From positions 1-40,679 of the forward strand of contig ONGJ01000032.1 of assembly GCA_900317375.1 (NCBI GenBank): a DNA stretch of 40,679 nt, in the 5' to 3' direction. This document shows positions 9,557 through 16,739 of this stretch, piece by piece. Under the pieces are notes generated by a model. The model was not told the origin of the DNA, ran no database searches, and saw only the letters and a program-made list of their open reading frames with translations. The translations under genes were made by a program, and so were the position numbers. Position 1 is the first letter of the stretch. Every line of letters starts with the position of its first letter. The stretch is from an uncultured Eubacteriales bacterium. GTDB lineage: Bacteria > Bacillota > Clostridia > Oscillospirales > Oscillospiraceae.

Positions 9557-9590
9557 AATAAAAAACCGGCAGCCGGAAAACGGCTGCCGG
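9557..9590 (-). terminator. Rho-independent terminator between precursor and radical SAM genes
   Basis: A perfect 10-bp stem (CCGGCAGCCG / CGGCTGCCGG) with a 5-nt loop is followed on the minus strand by TTTTTTATTTCC. It lies downstream of the precursor stop and upstream of the radical SAM ribosome site. It probably lets most transcripts end after the peptide gene while some read through. Confidence 0.85.
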
Positions 9591-9614
9591 CAGATGCGGA
9601 CAGGTGAATGAATA

Positions 9615-9642
9615 TGCGGCGGACAGCGACCTGTCCGCCGCA
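9615..9642 (-). other. Perfect 12-bp hairpin directly after the precursor gene
   Basis: TGCGGCGGACAG and CTGTCCGCCGCA form a perfect 12-bp stem with a 4-nt loop, 11 nt after the precursor stop codon. There is no U-tract behind it, so it is more likely a 3' stabiliser or processing structure than a terminator. The true terminator follows about 25 nt later. Confidence 0.6.
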
Positions 9643-9653
9643 CAGCAATTGCA

Positions 9654-9938
9654 TCAGCAGGTTGCGGCCGAGGAAATGGAGATTGTGACGCCCGCAGCCG
9701 GAACGACCGTGGCGATGGTGGGCGTAGTGCCGCCGGCCACCTCGTCAAGCTGGGCCTTGTCAAGCTTGCCCTCTGCGGCGTTGGCGTTGACGAAAGCCTT
9801 GAGTTCGTCAACAGTGGCAGTGATGCCGAAATCCTTCAGAACCTCTTCAACCGGCTTGCCGCCCTTGGCAGCCTCGGCAACCTTGGCCTGCAGTTCGGGA
9901 TCTTTTGCGACTTTTTCATAAAACTCTTTAATCGTCAT
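9654..9938 (-). CDS. Nif11-type leader RiPP precursor peptide
   Basis: A 94-residue precursor. The leader (residues 1-70) is a Nif11-type leader: it starts MTIKEFYEKVAKDPELQAKV, is acidic and Ala/Lys-rich, and ends LDEVAGG, a double-glycine site matched to the C39 peptidase in the same operon. The predicted core is 24 residues. It begins TTPTIATVVPAAGV, ends TISISSAATC, is rich in Thr, Ser, Val and Ile, and has a single C-terminal Cys. This gives nine hydroxyl residues but at most one thioether ring. A good AAAGGGG site precedes the ATG, and a consensus promoter lies about 90 nt upstream. Only one precursor copy is visible. Product structure is unknown. Confidence 0.9.
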   Translation of the reverse strand: MTIKEFYEKVAKDPELQAKVAEAAKGGKPVEEVLKDFGITATVDELKAFVNANAAEGKLDKAQLDEVAGGTTPTIATVVPAAGVTISISSAATC

Positions 9939-10029
9939 GACAGTTTCCCCTTTCTTTTTTCTTTGTCTTATTTAATATCCGTTTTCAACGATTCGGTCCG
10001 CGGAAAGCAGAACCTGAATGGATAGCTGA

Positions 10030-10058
10030 ATTATAATACCCGGACGGCCTGTTGTCAA
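10030..10058 (-). promoter_or_regulatory. Consensus sigma-A promoter for the precursor operon
   Basis: On the minus strand, TTGACA (10058-10053) and TATAAT (10035-10030) are separated by exactly 17 nt. Both hexamers match consensus fully. The expected start is near 10022, giving a leader of about 85 nt before the precursor ATG. Confidence 0.9.
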
Positions 10059-10079
10059 GAATCATTCCTGTGCGTTTTG

Positions 10080-10099
10080 TTATGCAAAGATATGCATAA
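10080..10099. promoter_or_regulatory. Inverted repeat between divergent promoters, candidate operator
   Basis: TTATGCA-N6-TGCATAA is a perfect 7-bp inverted repeat. It lies between the two outward-facing -35 boxes (10053-10058 and 10106-10111), a position suited to a regulator controlling both arms. No regulator gene is visible in the RiPP locus, so a factor encoded elsewhere would be needed. Confidence 0.5.
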
Positions 10100-10105
10100 A
10101 GTATA

Positions 10106-10134
10106 TTGCAGAGATTTTGCCGGAATGCTATACT
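10106..10134 (+). promoter_or_regulatory. Sigma-A-type promoter for the reductase-LanM operon
   Basis: TTGCAG (10106-10111), a 17-nt spacer and TATACT (10129-10134) face the plus-strand genes. The expected start is near 10141, about 36 nt before the reductase ATG. It is a weaker match than the opposing precursor promoter. Confidence 0.75.
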
Positions 10135-10176
10135 GGCGCAGGCGGAAACATCGCTGCCGGGACGGAGGGATGCCCA

Positions 10177-10935
10177 ATGAAAATACTCGCCATTGTTTTT
10201 ACTCAGCGCCGAAAGGACAAACCGGCAAGCCTGCAGGTGACAGAGGAACTCTGCAGACTGGTTTCAGAGCGCGGAGGCAGGGACGTGGAAACCGAAATCG
10301 TCACGATGAGCGAGCTGCCGGTGCTGGCCTGCGCCGGATGCAAGACCTGCTTTCGCGAAGGCAGATGCCCGGCAGACAAAGCCGACGGCATGGCTGAGCT
10401 GCGGAAAAAGGTGCGGGAATGCGACGCGCTGATCGCGGCCACGCCGGTCTATATGTGCATGGTCAGCGGATGGTGCAAGAATTTTCTGGACCGCTGTGCA
10501 CGCTGGTGTCATGTCTTCGAACTGCTGGGGAAGCCCTGTCTGGTTCTCAGTGTTACTTCGGCAACAGGCGGCGAGCGGACAGCAGATTATCTGTCAGAGT
10601 GTCTGGAGGTCATGGGTGCCGCGGTTTCTGCCAGGCTTGCATTTCAAAAGCTGGGAGAGGGCGTGCTGATCGGGACGGAGAATGCAAAAGCATGCATGGA
10701 GAACGCCGCAGCATCTCTGTTCGACGCTATCCGTGCGCCGGAAGACTATCTGTCCGAACGGGCAGAGACGCAGTTTCAGAGTCTGCAGCGCACCTATCGC
10801 ACGCTGGAGACAGTCTGGCTGCTGAGCGGGCAGAAATGCAGCAGCGAGGTGGATACCTTCCGCAGCCGCGGACTGATGACCTGCGCCTCTCTTCGTGAGG
10901 CGCTGCAGACCGGAGAGGCAGGGGGAAAGCCGTGA
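10177..10935 (+). CDS. Flavodoxin-fold NAD(P)H-dependent FMN reductase family protein in RiPP locus
   Basis: A 252-residue cytoplasmic protein of the FMN_red/flavodoxin-like type. It starts MKILAIVFTQRR, a first beta strand and phosphate loop, followed by CAGCKTCFREGRCPADKADGM, where cysteines precede the PADKAD segment as in this family. IAATPVYMCMVSGWCKNFLDR is the typical flavin-side motif. The ATG at 10177 is preferred over an upstream ATG at 10117 because GGAGGG sits just before it and the fold starts there. Its stop overlaps the LanM start (GTGATGG), so they are coupled. It could reduce dehydroamino acids or supply electrons to the radical SAM enzyme; both roles are inferred only from context. 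Confidence 0.78.
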   Translation: MKILAIVFTQRRKDKPASLQVTEELCRLVSERGGRDVETEIVTMSELPVLACAGCKTCFREGRCPADKADGMAELRKKVRECDALIAATPVYMCMVSGWCKNFLDRCARWCHVFELLGKPCLVLSVTSATGGERTADYLSECLEVMGAAVSARLAFQKLGEGVLIGTENAKACMENAAASLFDAIRAPEDYLSERAETQFQSLQRTYRTLETVWLLSGQKCSSEVDTFRSRGLMTCASLREALQTGEAGGKP

Positions 10936-12155
10936 TGGAGAAAGCCGTAGAAAAAACGGAAGAAAACAGAGAGAGGAAAAGTGCGGAGCAGGGGCCTGAA
11001 GATCTGTATGCCTTTCTCCTCCCTTACGCAGAGGAGGAGATACGGACAATCAGGGCGCAGACCGGCGTTCCCATGCGGGAGGCGGCCGTGCTGGGAAAAG
11101 GTCTCCTGTTTCAGCGGCTGAAGGATCTGACAGAGCCGACAGTACAGGCAATGCTGGAGGAGAACCTTTGCAGCATCAACCCCGCAGTCACGCTGAGCCC
11201 GCATTTTGCGTCTGAGGCAGACCGTGAAAGGGCGCTCAGGGAGACCGCAGCGCAGCTGAGGCGTCCCGAGGGCAATCCCTTTGCAAGGTACCCGCTGCTG
11301 GAGCAGGATGCCGGGCGCATCCGGGAGAACTTTCGCAGCTTTCTCATCGGCTTTCTGCATCGTCTGGATGAAAACCGGGCGCAGATTGAGCGGGGCCTGC
11401 TTCAGGGGCGGTCGATGGGGGCGCTTCTGTCCCTCAGCGCCTCCGGCGCCGATTCGCATCTGCACGGGCAGTGTGCCCTGCGAGTCGGGACCGAAGGCGG
11501 TGTATTCTATTACAAACCGCGCGACAGCCGCTTAGACCGTCTGTACAGGGAGATCACGGAACGGTTCTGCCCGGACGACACCCGCGCTCCGCTGGCAGTC
11601 TGCGGAGAGGGCTTCGGCTTTATCGAATGCATGAAGACGGCACCGGTTCAGAGCCGGGAAGAGGTGTCTCAATACTATGAGCATTTCGGTGCGCTGACAG
11701 CGCTGTTCCGTTTCCTCGGCACCTCGGATATGCATTATGAAAACATTCTCGCCTGCGGCGTCTATCCCGCGGCAATCGACATGGAGACGCTGTTTACCCC
11801 TGCATCCGATCCCTATCAGGGCTGCGAAATCGCATCCGTTGACGAAATGAACCCGGTCTGGAGAGATCTTTTCTTCTCGACCCAGTCGACACTGGTGCTG
11901 CCGATGATGCTGCAGGGGAAAGCGCAGATCAGCCCGCTGCTGCGCGGGAACGCCGAAACTGCCAGGTGTCTTCCGGTTCTCGACGGGAAGCCGATCTCGA
12001 TCTACGGTTTTGAGGAGTCGTACATCGGCGGTTTTTCGCGGATGTATGACCGGCTTCTGCGGTGCGCTGACGCTGCACGAGATGCACTCGCCTGCGGGAT
12101 GCGCGTCGAAAGATGCACGGGAGCGCATCCTGGCCGACCTGAACAGGCATTTTGA
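10935..12155 (+). pseudogene. LanM-type lanthipeptide synthetase, dehydratase half (frame-broken)
   Basis: The N-terminal part of a class II lanthipeptide synthetase (DUF4135 dehydratase), which phosphorylates and eliminates Ser/Thr in precursor peptides. Motifs present are GADSHLHGQ then FYYKPRDSRLD near residues 172-205, GEGFGFIECM, TSDMHYENILACGVYPAAIDMETLF near 265-290, and ESYIGGFSRMY before the break. From about 12060 the frame loses LanM similarity and stops at 12155 after an unrelated tail. The C-terminal half continues in the next frame (12010-13620). About 20-35 expected residues (the region with the conserved R-x-T-x2-Y and HP segment) are missing or scrambled at the junction, so this looks like a small out-of-frame deletion. 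The start is ATG 10935, with GTG 10932 possible. Confidence 0.78.
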
Positions 12156-13620
12156 AAAAGAGCCGGCATATACGCCGGCAGTCCGGTGGGAACGGGCATG
12201 TCTGGAAGAGGGGGATATCCCTTATTTTTCCTTCCGGGCCGGACAGAGCGGCCTTTACGGGGATCCGTACGGAGGCATTCTGCTCAGCGGCTTTTTTCGA
12301 ATGACCGCCATCGAGCGCTGTCTCCTGACGCTGGAGCGTTCCGGGCCGGAGGAAAAGCGCTTTGAACTGGATTATCTGAGGAGGCGGTTCCGGCAGGGCC
12401 CCGATTCTGCAAAAGAGATCGGCAGAGAGCAGCCGGAACGGGCGCCGGAAGGAAGCCCCGATCCCCTCTCCGTGCAGGACGCGCGGGCGGAGGCCGTGAA
12501 GATTCTCGGTGAGATGGACAGGATGGCGCTTCGGCTGACAGACGGAAAGCGCATCCTGCTGAGTGCCGACAAGCATCTGGTACCGAGCCATCATCCGAAC
12601 TTTGAGCGGGGTCTGCCCGGGATGAGTCTGTTTTTCGATCTCGTACAGAGATGCCACGGCCTGCACTGCGCAGAGGCGGCCACACGGCTTCTCGGCGATA
12701 CGGAGGAAGACCTCCTTCGGTCGCGGAGGACATACCGGCAGATGACAGAGGCCTTCCGGGGCATCCTGCATCCCGGCCTCCGCAAAGGCGTGGGCGGCCT
12801 GCTGCTGTCCCCCTGTATGGACAGGGACGGCATTGCCGATGTGCTTGACAGCCTGATGCTGATGACACGGTCGTATGAAGAAGAGGACGCAAGTCTGTAT
12901 TCCGGAATCGGCGGCCTTCTAGCGGGCTGCCTCGCAGCTGCTGCCCGCATCGGGGACGGAGAGGAAAAAGAGATGCTGTCCCATCTGATCAGGCGGCTCA
13001 GCCGTCTGCTGATTCCGCGCGTGGAGAGCGCCGGGCAGGTCTCGGGCCTCGGCCGCGGGATGGCCGGAACCGGACTCGCCCTGGTGCAGGCCTGGCAGCA
13101 CACCGGGGACAGGGAGCTTTTGGAAGCAGCTGAAAAGGCCTTTTCGCTGGAGAGCGGGCAGTACCGAGAGCTTCTGCGCGGCTGGCCGGACTACGGGAAG
13201 TCCCCGCTGCCGGTCATTGTCGGGGAGAGCCTGGAGGCCGGCGCGCCGGGAATCGCCCTGGCAGCTGTCCTGAGCGAGCAGGCGGTTCCGGCTGCCGGAG
13301 AGCTGGCGGATCGGGCGCTTTCATGCACGCTCGCACTGCCCTTCCAGGAGACGGACGATCTGGCACTTGGAAATGCAGGCATCGCGCTTGCCCTGACGGA
13401 AGCCGCCTGCCGGCGCAGCGACCCCGGGCTCCTGAGCGCCGCAGGAGAAAGACTGGCGCAGTCAGCGCAGCGTGCCAAGCAGGACGGCGGATACCGATCG
13501 GTCCCGCTCAGGCTGCGCAACATTCCGGATCCTTCCTTCTGGCGCGGCATCGCCGGAATCGGGTATGCCATGCTGAAATACGCGGAAGCCTGCGAGAAAG
13601 TACAAAACCCGCTTCCTTAA
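12010..13620 (+). pseudogene. LanM-type synthetase, end of dehydratase plus LanC-like cyclase half lacking zinc ligands
   Basis: Continuation of the LanM gene in the +1 frame. Similarity starts near 12085 with KDARERILADL, then GDIPYFSF, the usual dehydratase end. The rest is a LanC-like barrel: YSGIGGLLAG, GLGRGMAGTGLALV, EAGAPGIALA, LALGNAGIALAL and WRGIAGIGYAML. In active LanM proteins the matching motifs read sGxxHG, WCHGAPGIAL and CHGNAG. Here the His is Arg, the first Cys-His pair reads EA, and the second reads AL. All three zinc ligands and the active-site His are therefore absent while the glycine framework is kept. No convincing independent start exists (the open frame begins at TTG), so it is most likely the 3' part of one broken gene. 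A terminator follows. Confidence 0.78.
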
Positions 13621-13683
13621 CCGGCTGCCATTCAAAGACCACAGCGACGCCTGGTTTGCCTTCGCAGCACCAAGCAGAAAAAA

Positions 13684-13729
13684 CTGCGTTCCCGGGATGC
13701 GGAGTGACCGCACGGGAACGCAGTTTTTT
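13684..13729. terminator. Bidirectional terminator between LanM and the AI-2E-type permease
   Basis: An 11-bp stem (CTGCGTTCCCG / CGGGAACGCAG) encloses a second 5-bp stem (TGCGG / CCGCA). TTTTTT follows on the plus strand and GAAAAAA precedes, giving a U-tract for the minus strand. The flanking genes converge on it. Confidence 0.9.
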
Positions 13730-13752
13730 GCATTTTTATTGTCAGACTCCAT

Positions 13753-14952
13753 TCAGGCCGAAGGATTCTTTCCGTCTGCCTTCTCGGCATCTTTCGGCTC
13801 TTCCTCCCCTTTCGGCTCTTTCGCCTTCTTCGATGAGGCGGTGCGGCGCTTCTTTTCACGCCGGGGCATGACATAATCACGCCAGACAAAGCTCAGAATC
13901 GCCGCGATGGGAACCGACAGGATCATCCCCCAGACACCGAACATGTTTCCCAGCACGATGCTGGCCACCAGAATCAGAAGGCCGGAAACACCAAGGGTAC
14001 CGGAGAACAGCTTTGGCTTCAGGATATAGCCGTCCACGAACTGGAGCGCAATGCTGAATACCACAAACATCAGCGCGTGCAGAGGATTGACCAGCAAGAG
14101 CACAAAGCCGCCGATCACCATGCCGATAATGGGCCCGAAGTTGGGGATCAGATTCGTCACCGCCACAACGACCGACACCAGGCCGACATAATCCATCCGG
14201 CAGATGATCATGAAGAGGGCATTCACGAGGCCGACAATCAGCGTATCCAGAAGGGTCTGGCCAAGGTAGTTCATCAGGATCATATGGCAGCGAAGCGAAA
14301 AGTCCATGATCTCCTCGGTTTTGCCCGGCGGAAGAATGCTGCGCAGGAAGCGCCAGAACCCGCTCATCACCCGCTTTTTGTCGATGAGAAGATAGACCGC
14401 AAGGATCGCAGCGATCACGGCGGTAATGATCCCCTTGCCGGAGTTTGCCGCCGAGCTCAGGATTCGGCCGGAGTTCTCACGCACAAAATTGGTAATGCTG
14501 CTCAGGGCATTCTGGGAAAGTGTTGCAAGCCCTTCCGCATCGACGAAGCTCTTCAGCGGACTGTTCTCGAGCATTTTGATCATGGAGGCGGCATAGCTGT
14601 CGATGTTCTCAGAAAACGTCGCAACACTCTGTACCAGCTGAGGAATCAGCGTGCCGAGCAGGAGAAGCAGCAACAGCAGGCCGGACAGCACAGCCAAAGC
14701 CACGGCAAGGCCCCAGCGTGTCTGCCCCGTTTTCATCTTTTTCAGGACCTTGAAATAAAAGAAGCTCGCCACCGGGTTCAGGACATAGGCAAAAACAATG
14801 CCCAGAAAGACAGCCCTGAAATTCCCCAGAAAGCTGCCGATCGCAGAGAGCACCGTGCTGAAGTTTGTTAACAGCACAAAGAAAAGAATGCCGATACAGG
14901 CGGCGACCGCCCCGGGATACCAGGGCTTTTTTTCAAGCTCTTTCAGTTTCAC
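13753..14952 (-). CDS. AI-2E family (UPF0118) membrane permease
   Basis: A 399-residue polytopic membrane protein of the AI-2E transporter family, a broad group of putative permeases whose substrates are mostly unproven. Typical features are a long N-terminal hydrophobic pair (ACIGILFFVLLTNFSTV; AVFLGIVFAYVLNPVASF), a basic loop, a central soluble stretch (SFSENIDSYAASMIKML) and the C-terminal block NLIPNFGPIIGMVIGGFVLLL with QFVDGYILKPKLFSGTLG. The last 40 residues are Lys/Glu-rich and probably cytoplasmic. AGGAGG precedes the ATG, and a promoter-like pair lies upstream. It is convergent with the RiPP locus and separated by a terminator, so no functional tie is implied. Confidence 0.9.
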   Translation of the reverse strand: MKLKELEKKPWYPGAVAACIGILFFVLLTNFSTVLSAIGSFLGNFRAVFLGIVFAYVLNPVASFFYFKVLKKMKTGQTRWGLAVALAVLSGLLLLLLLLGTLIPQLVQSVATFSENIDSYAASMIKMLENSPLKSFVDAEGLATLSQNALSSITNFVRENSGRILSSAANSGKGIITAVIAAILAVYLLIDKKRVMSGFWRFLRSILPPGKTEEIMDFSLRCHMILMNYLGQTLLDTLIVGLVNALFMIICRMDYVGLVSVVVAVTNLIPNFGPIIGMVIGGFVLLLVNPLHALMFVVFSIALQFVDGYILKPKLFSGTLGVSGLLILVASIVLGNMFGVWGMILSVPIAAILSFVWRDYVMPRREKKRRTASSKKAKEPKGEEEPKDAEKADGKNPSA

Positions 14953-15001
14953 CAGATTATCCTCCTGCCGTTGAATCCGCCGTACGGATTTCAGTTTGGA
15001 T

Positions 15002-15030
15002 ATTATAATTCATATTGAGGAAAGATGCAA
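15002..15030 (-). promoter_or_regulatory. Probable promoter of the AI-2E-type permease gene
   Basis: On the minus strand TATAAT (15007-15002) lies 17 nt downstream of TTGCAT (15030-15025). The -10 box is perfect and the -35 box is half-matched. The expected start is about 45 nt before the ATG. Confidence 0.6.
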
Positions 15031-15090
15031 GAGCGGCATTGTCTTTCGCAGCCGCCGGGTACAAAAATCTCGTATTTTCTTTATCAGTAC

Positions 15091-15119
15091 TTGCGAAATC
15101 GGGCAAATGAGATTATAAT
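15091..15119 (+). promoter_or_regulatory. Promoter of the small DUF5684-like membrane protein gene
   Basis: TTGCGA (15091-15096), a 17-nt spacer and a perfect TATAAT (15114-15119) precede the GGAGGG site (15138-15143) and ATG at 15149. Confidence 0.8.
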
Positions 15120-15148
15120 CACCTTACATTTCAATTTGGAGGGACAAT

Positions 15149-15517
15149 ATGGAAAGCACTGCCACAACCTATACTTATCAGAGCACGAGTCCGATCCCGA
15201 GCATCATCGCGCTGATCCTGTGCGTGATTGCCATCGTCGGCATGTGGAAGACCTTTGTGAAAGCAGATGTTCCGGGATGGCACAGCCTGATCCCCATTCT
15301 GAACGTCTATGATATCTGCAAGATCGCGCTGAAGGAAAACGTCGGCCTGTTCACGGTTCTCAGCGTTATCTTCCCCATCGTTCTCATCTACCCCAGCATC
15401 CAGCTTGCAAAAGCTTTCGGCAAGGGTACCGGCTTCGGCATCTGCCTGTACCTGTTCAGCTTTGTCTGCTATCCGATTCTCGGCTTCGGTGACGCTGAAT
15501 ACATCGGGCCGCAATAA
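15149..15517 (+). CDS. Small membrane protein, DUF5684-like
   Basis: A 122-residue protein with three or four hydrophobic helices (IIALILCVIAIVGMW; FTVLSVIFPIVLIYPSI; ICLYLFSFVCYPILGFG). The stretch VPGWHSLIPILNVYDICKIA and the ending ILGFGDAEYIGP resemble the small DUF5684 proteins of Clostridia, whose role is unknown. It has its own promoter, a strong ribosome site and its own terminator, so it is a monocistronic unit. I cannot assign a function. Confidence 0.78.
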   Translation: MESTATTYTYQSTSPIPSIIALILCVIAIVGMWKTFVKADVPGWHSLIPILNVYDICKIALKENVGLFTVLSVIFPIVLIYPSIQLAKAFGKGTGFGICLYLFSFVCYPILGFGDAEYIGPQ

Positions 15518-15540
15518 GCTTTCTTAAAACTTTTTCAAAA

Positions 15541-15577
15541 GGAATGCCCCGGTCGGAAGACCGGGGCATTCCTTTTA
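15541..15577. terminator. Strong terminator after the DUF5684-like gene
   Basis: A 14-bp perfect stem (GGAATGCCCCGGTC / GACCGGGGCATTCC) with a GGAA loop is followed by TTTTATTC. The upstream CTTTTTCAAAA makes it usable from the minus strand, for the coiled-coil gene ending at 15594. Confidence 0.93.
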
Positions 15578-15593
15578 TTCTCTGAGGAAAGGC

Positions 15594-16277
15594 TTATTTC
15601 TTTTCCTCGTCAGGACCGAAGCGCTTGGTATAATAGTCGATCTCGTAGGCAGCCTCCATCATGGTGTACTCTGCCTCCAGCGCCCAGGCATAGGCCATCT
15701 CGTAGCAGCTGTTTGCATAGTCCAGCAGGTCCAGAATCCAATCTTCCTGAGCAGCCTTGTCGAGCTCTTCTTTGCGAACGGCGATCTTCTCCTTGGCGGC
15801 ATTGACCTTCATCTCGGTGCGGAGCTTGGCATTGCTGCACTTGGCATCGCGGCGCTCGCGGATCATGCGGGCATTCTCTTCGGCAACGGCGAAGTCACCG
15901 GCAGTCTGCTTCTGAATCGCATCAACACCGGTCTTCTCATTGGCAATGCTCTCGGCATCGGCCTTGTCCAGCGTCATGGCAGCCTTGGCCTTGGCAGCGC
16001 CCGCTTCCAGCTTTGCCTCAGCGCTGTCCATCCCGGCACTGATCTTATCAGCCTGTGTATCCAGTTTGGCATCCAGTTCGTCCGCCTTCGCGTCGAGCTT
16101 GGTATCAACACTCGCATTGAAAGCGTCGATCTTGGCATCGAGCGCGTCGATGTCAGCGGCGATCTCTTCGAGCTTCTTCTCACGGGCAATCTTGCGGGCG
16201 TCAATGGAGGCATCCAGTTTGGCTTTCAGTTCATCCAGTTTACGACCCTGAGCTGCATATTTTTCTTCGAATGTCAT
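15594..16277 (-). CDS. Alanine/lysine-rich coiled-coil protein of unknown function
   Basis: A 227-residue, highly charged protein without membrane segment or signal peptide. Residues about 5-120 are almost continuous heptad-type helix (KLDELKAKLDASIDARK, then repeated DAKLDT/DALDAK units), followed by a second helical block and an aromatic C-terminal part (CYEMAYAWALEAEYTMMEAAY). The repeated KLD-A units suggest internal duplication. The start at 16277 is chosen because GAGGAAGG lies just before it; an upstream in-frame start at 16307 lacks such a site. I do not recognise the family. A structural or scaffold role is possible but unproven. Confidence 0.72.
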   Translation of the reverse strand: MTFEEKYAAQGRKLDELKAKLDASIDARKIAREKKLEEIAADIDALDAKIDAFNASVDTKLDAKADELDAKLDTQADKISAGMDSAEAKLEAGAAKAKAAMTLDKADAESIANEKTGVDAIQKQTAGDFAVAEENARMIRERRDAKCSNAKLRTEMKVNAAKEKIAVRKEELDKAAQEDWILDLLDYANSCYEMAYAWALEAEYTMMEAAYEIDYYTKRFGPDEEKK

Positions 16278-16412
16278 AGATAGAACCTTCCTCTCGTTAT
16301 GAATCATGCTTCTGCACCATCACAGAACGCTTTATTTATAATAAGCCTTTTCCCCGATATTGTCAAGCCGATCAGCATGATCCGGACAGGGTATTCAGGC
16401 AATCCGGAGACG

Positions 16413-16455
16413 CAGAAAGCTGACCGCTTTTCTGTTAACGGCGGTCAGCTTTCTG
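16413..16455 (-). other. 15-bp inverted repeat downstream of the small membrane peptide gene
   Basis: CAGAAAGCTGACCGC and GCGGTCAGCTTTCTG form a perfect 15-bp stem with a 13-nt loop. No clear U-tract follows on either strand. It may still act as a transcript end for the gene at 16498-16695. Confidence 0.5.
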
Positions 16456-16497
16456 TATCCGTGATACTGGTGCAGAACACGTTTTGCGGCTGCAGGA

Positions 16498-16695
16498 TTA
16501 TAGGCCGAGGATCGCGCCCAGAATCGATTTCTTATGCTTCCAGATCATAGAAACGACAAAGCACAGACAAACCACACCAACGACTTTGGAGACCAGGCCT
16601 TTCAGCGATTCCATCATCTTCTTTTTCATATGTGCTTCTATTCTGGCCTTAACCAGCTCTCTGGCCTTACCGAACAGGCTTGCCAACAGTTCCAT
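16498..16695 (-). CDS. 65-residue single-pass membrane peptide
   Basis: A small protein with an amphipathic, basic N-terminal half (LFGKARELVKARIEAHMKKK) and one membrane helix (VVGVVCLCFVVSMIW, about residues 38-52), ending in a short hydrophobic tail. It is judged real because a near-ideal GGGAGGTGAG ribosome site lies 5-6 nt before the ATG and the composition is membrane-like. It is followed by a perfect inverted repeat. No family recognised. It could be a small stress or toxin-like membrane peptide, but nothing in the sequence decides this. Confidence 0.6.
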   Translation of the reverse strand: MELLASLFGKARELVKARIEAHMKKKMMESLKGLVSKVVGVVCLCFVVSMIWKHKKSILGAILGL

Positions 16696-16739
16696 ATTCT
16701 CACCTCCCTTTTCTGAAGTCAGTCTAAACGATCAGGCAA

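Noticed and set aside
10117-10176. Upstream ATG start for the flavodoxin-fold reductase
   Set aside because: It would start upstream of the predicted transcript start at about 10141 and overlap the -10 box; the ATG at 10177 has GGAGGG and begins the fold.
13323-13871. 182-codon plus-strand frame across the LanM end and the terminator
   Set aside because: It runs through the LanM gene and the terminator hairpin and has low-complexity shadow composition.
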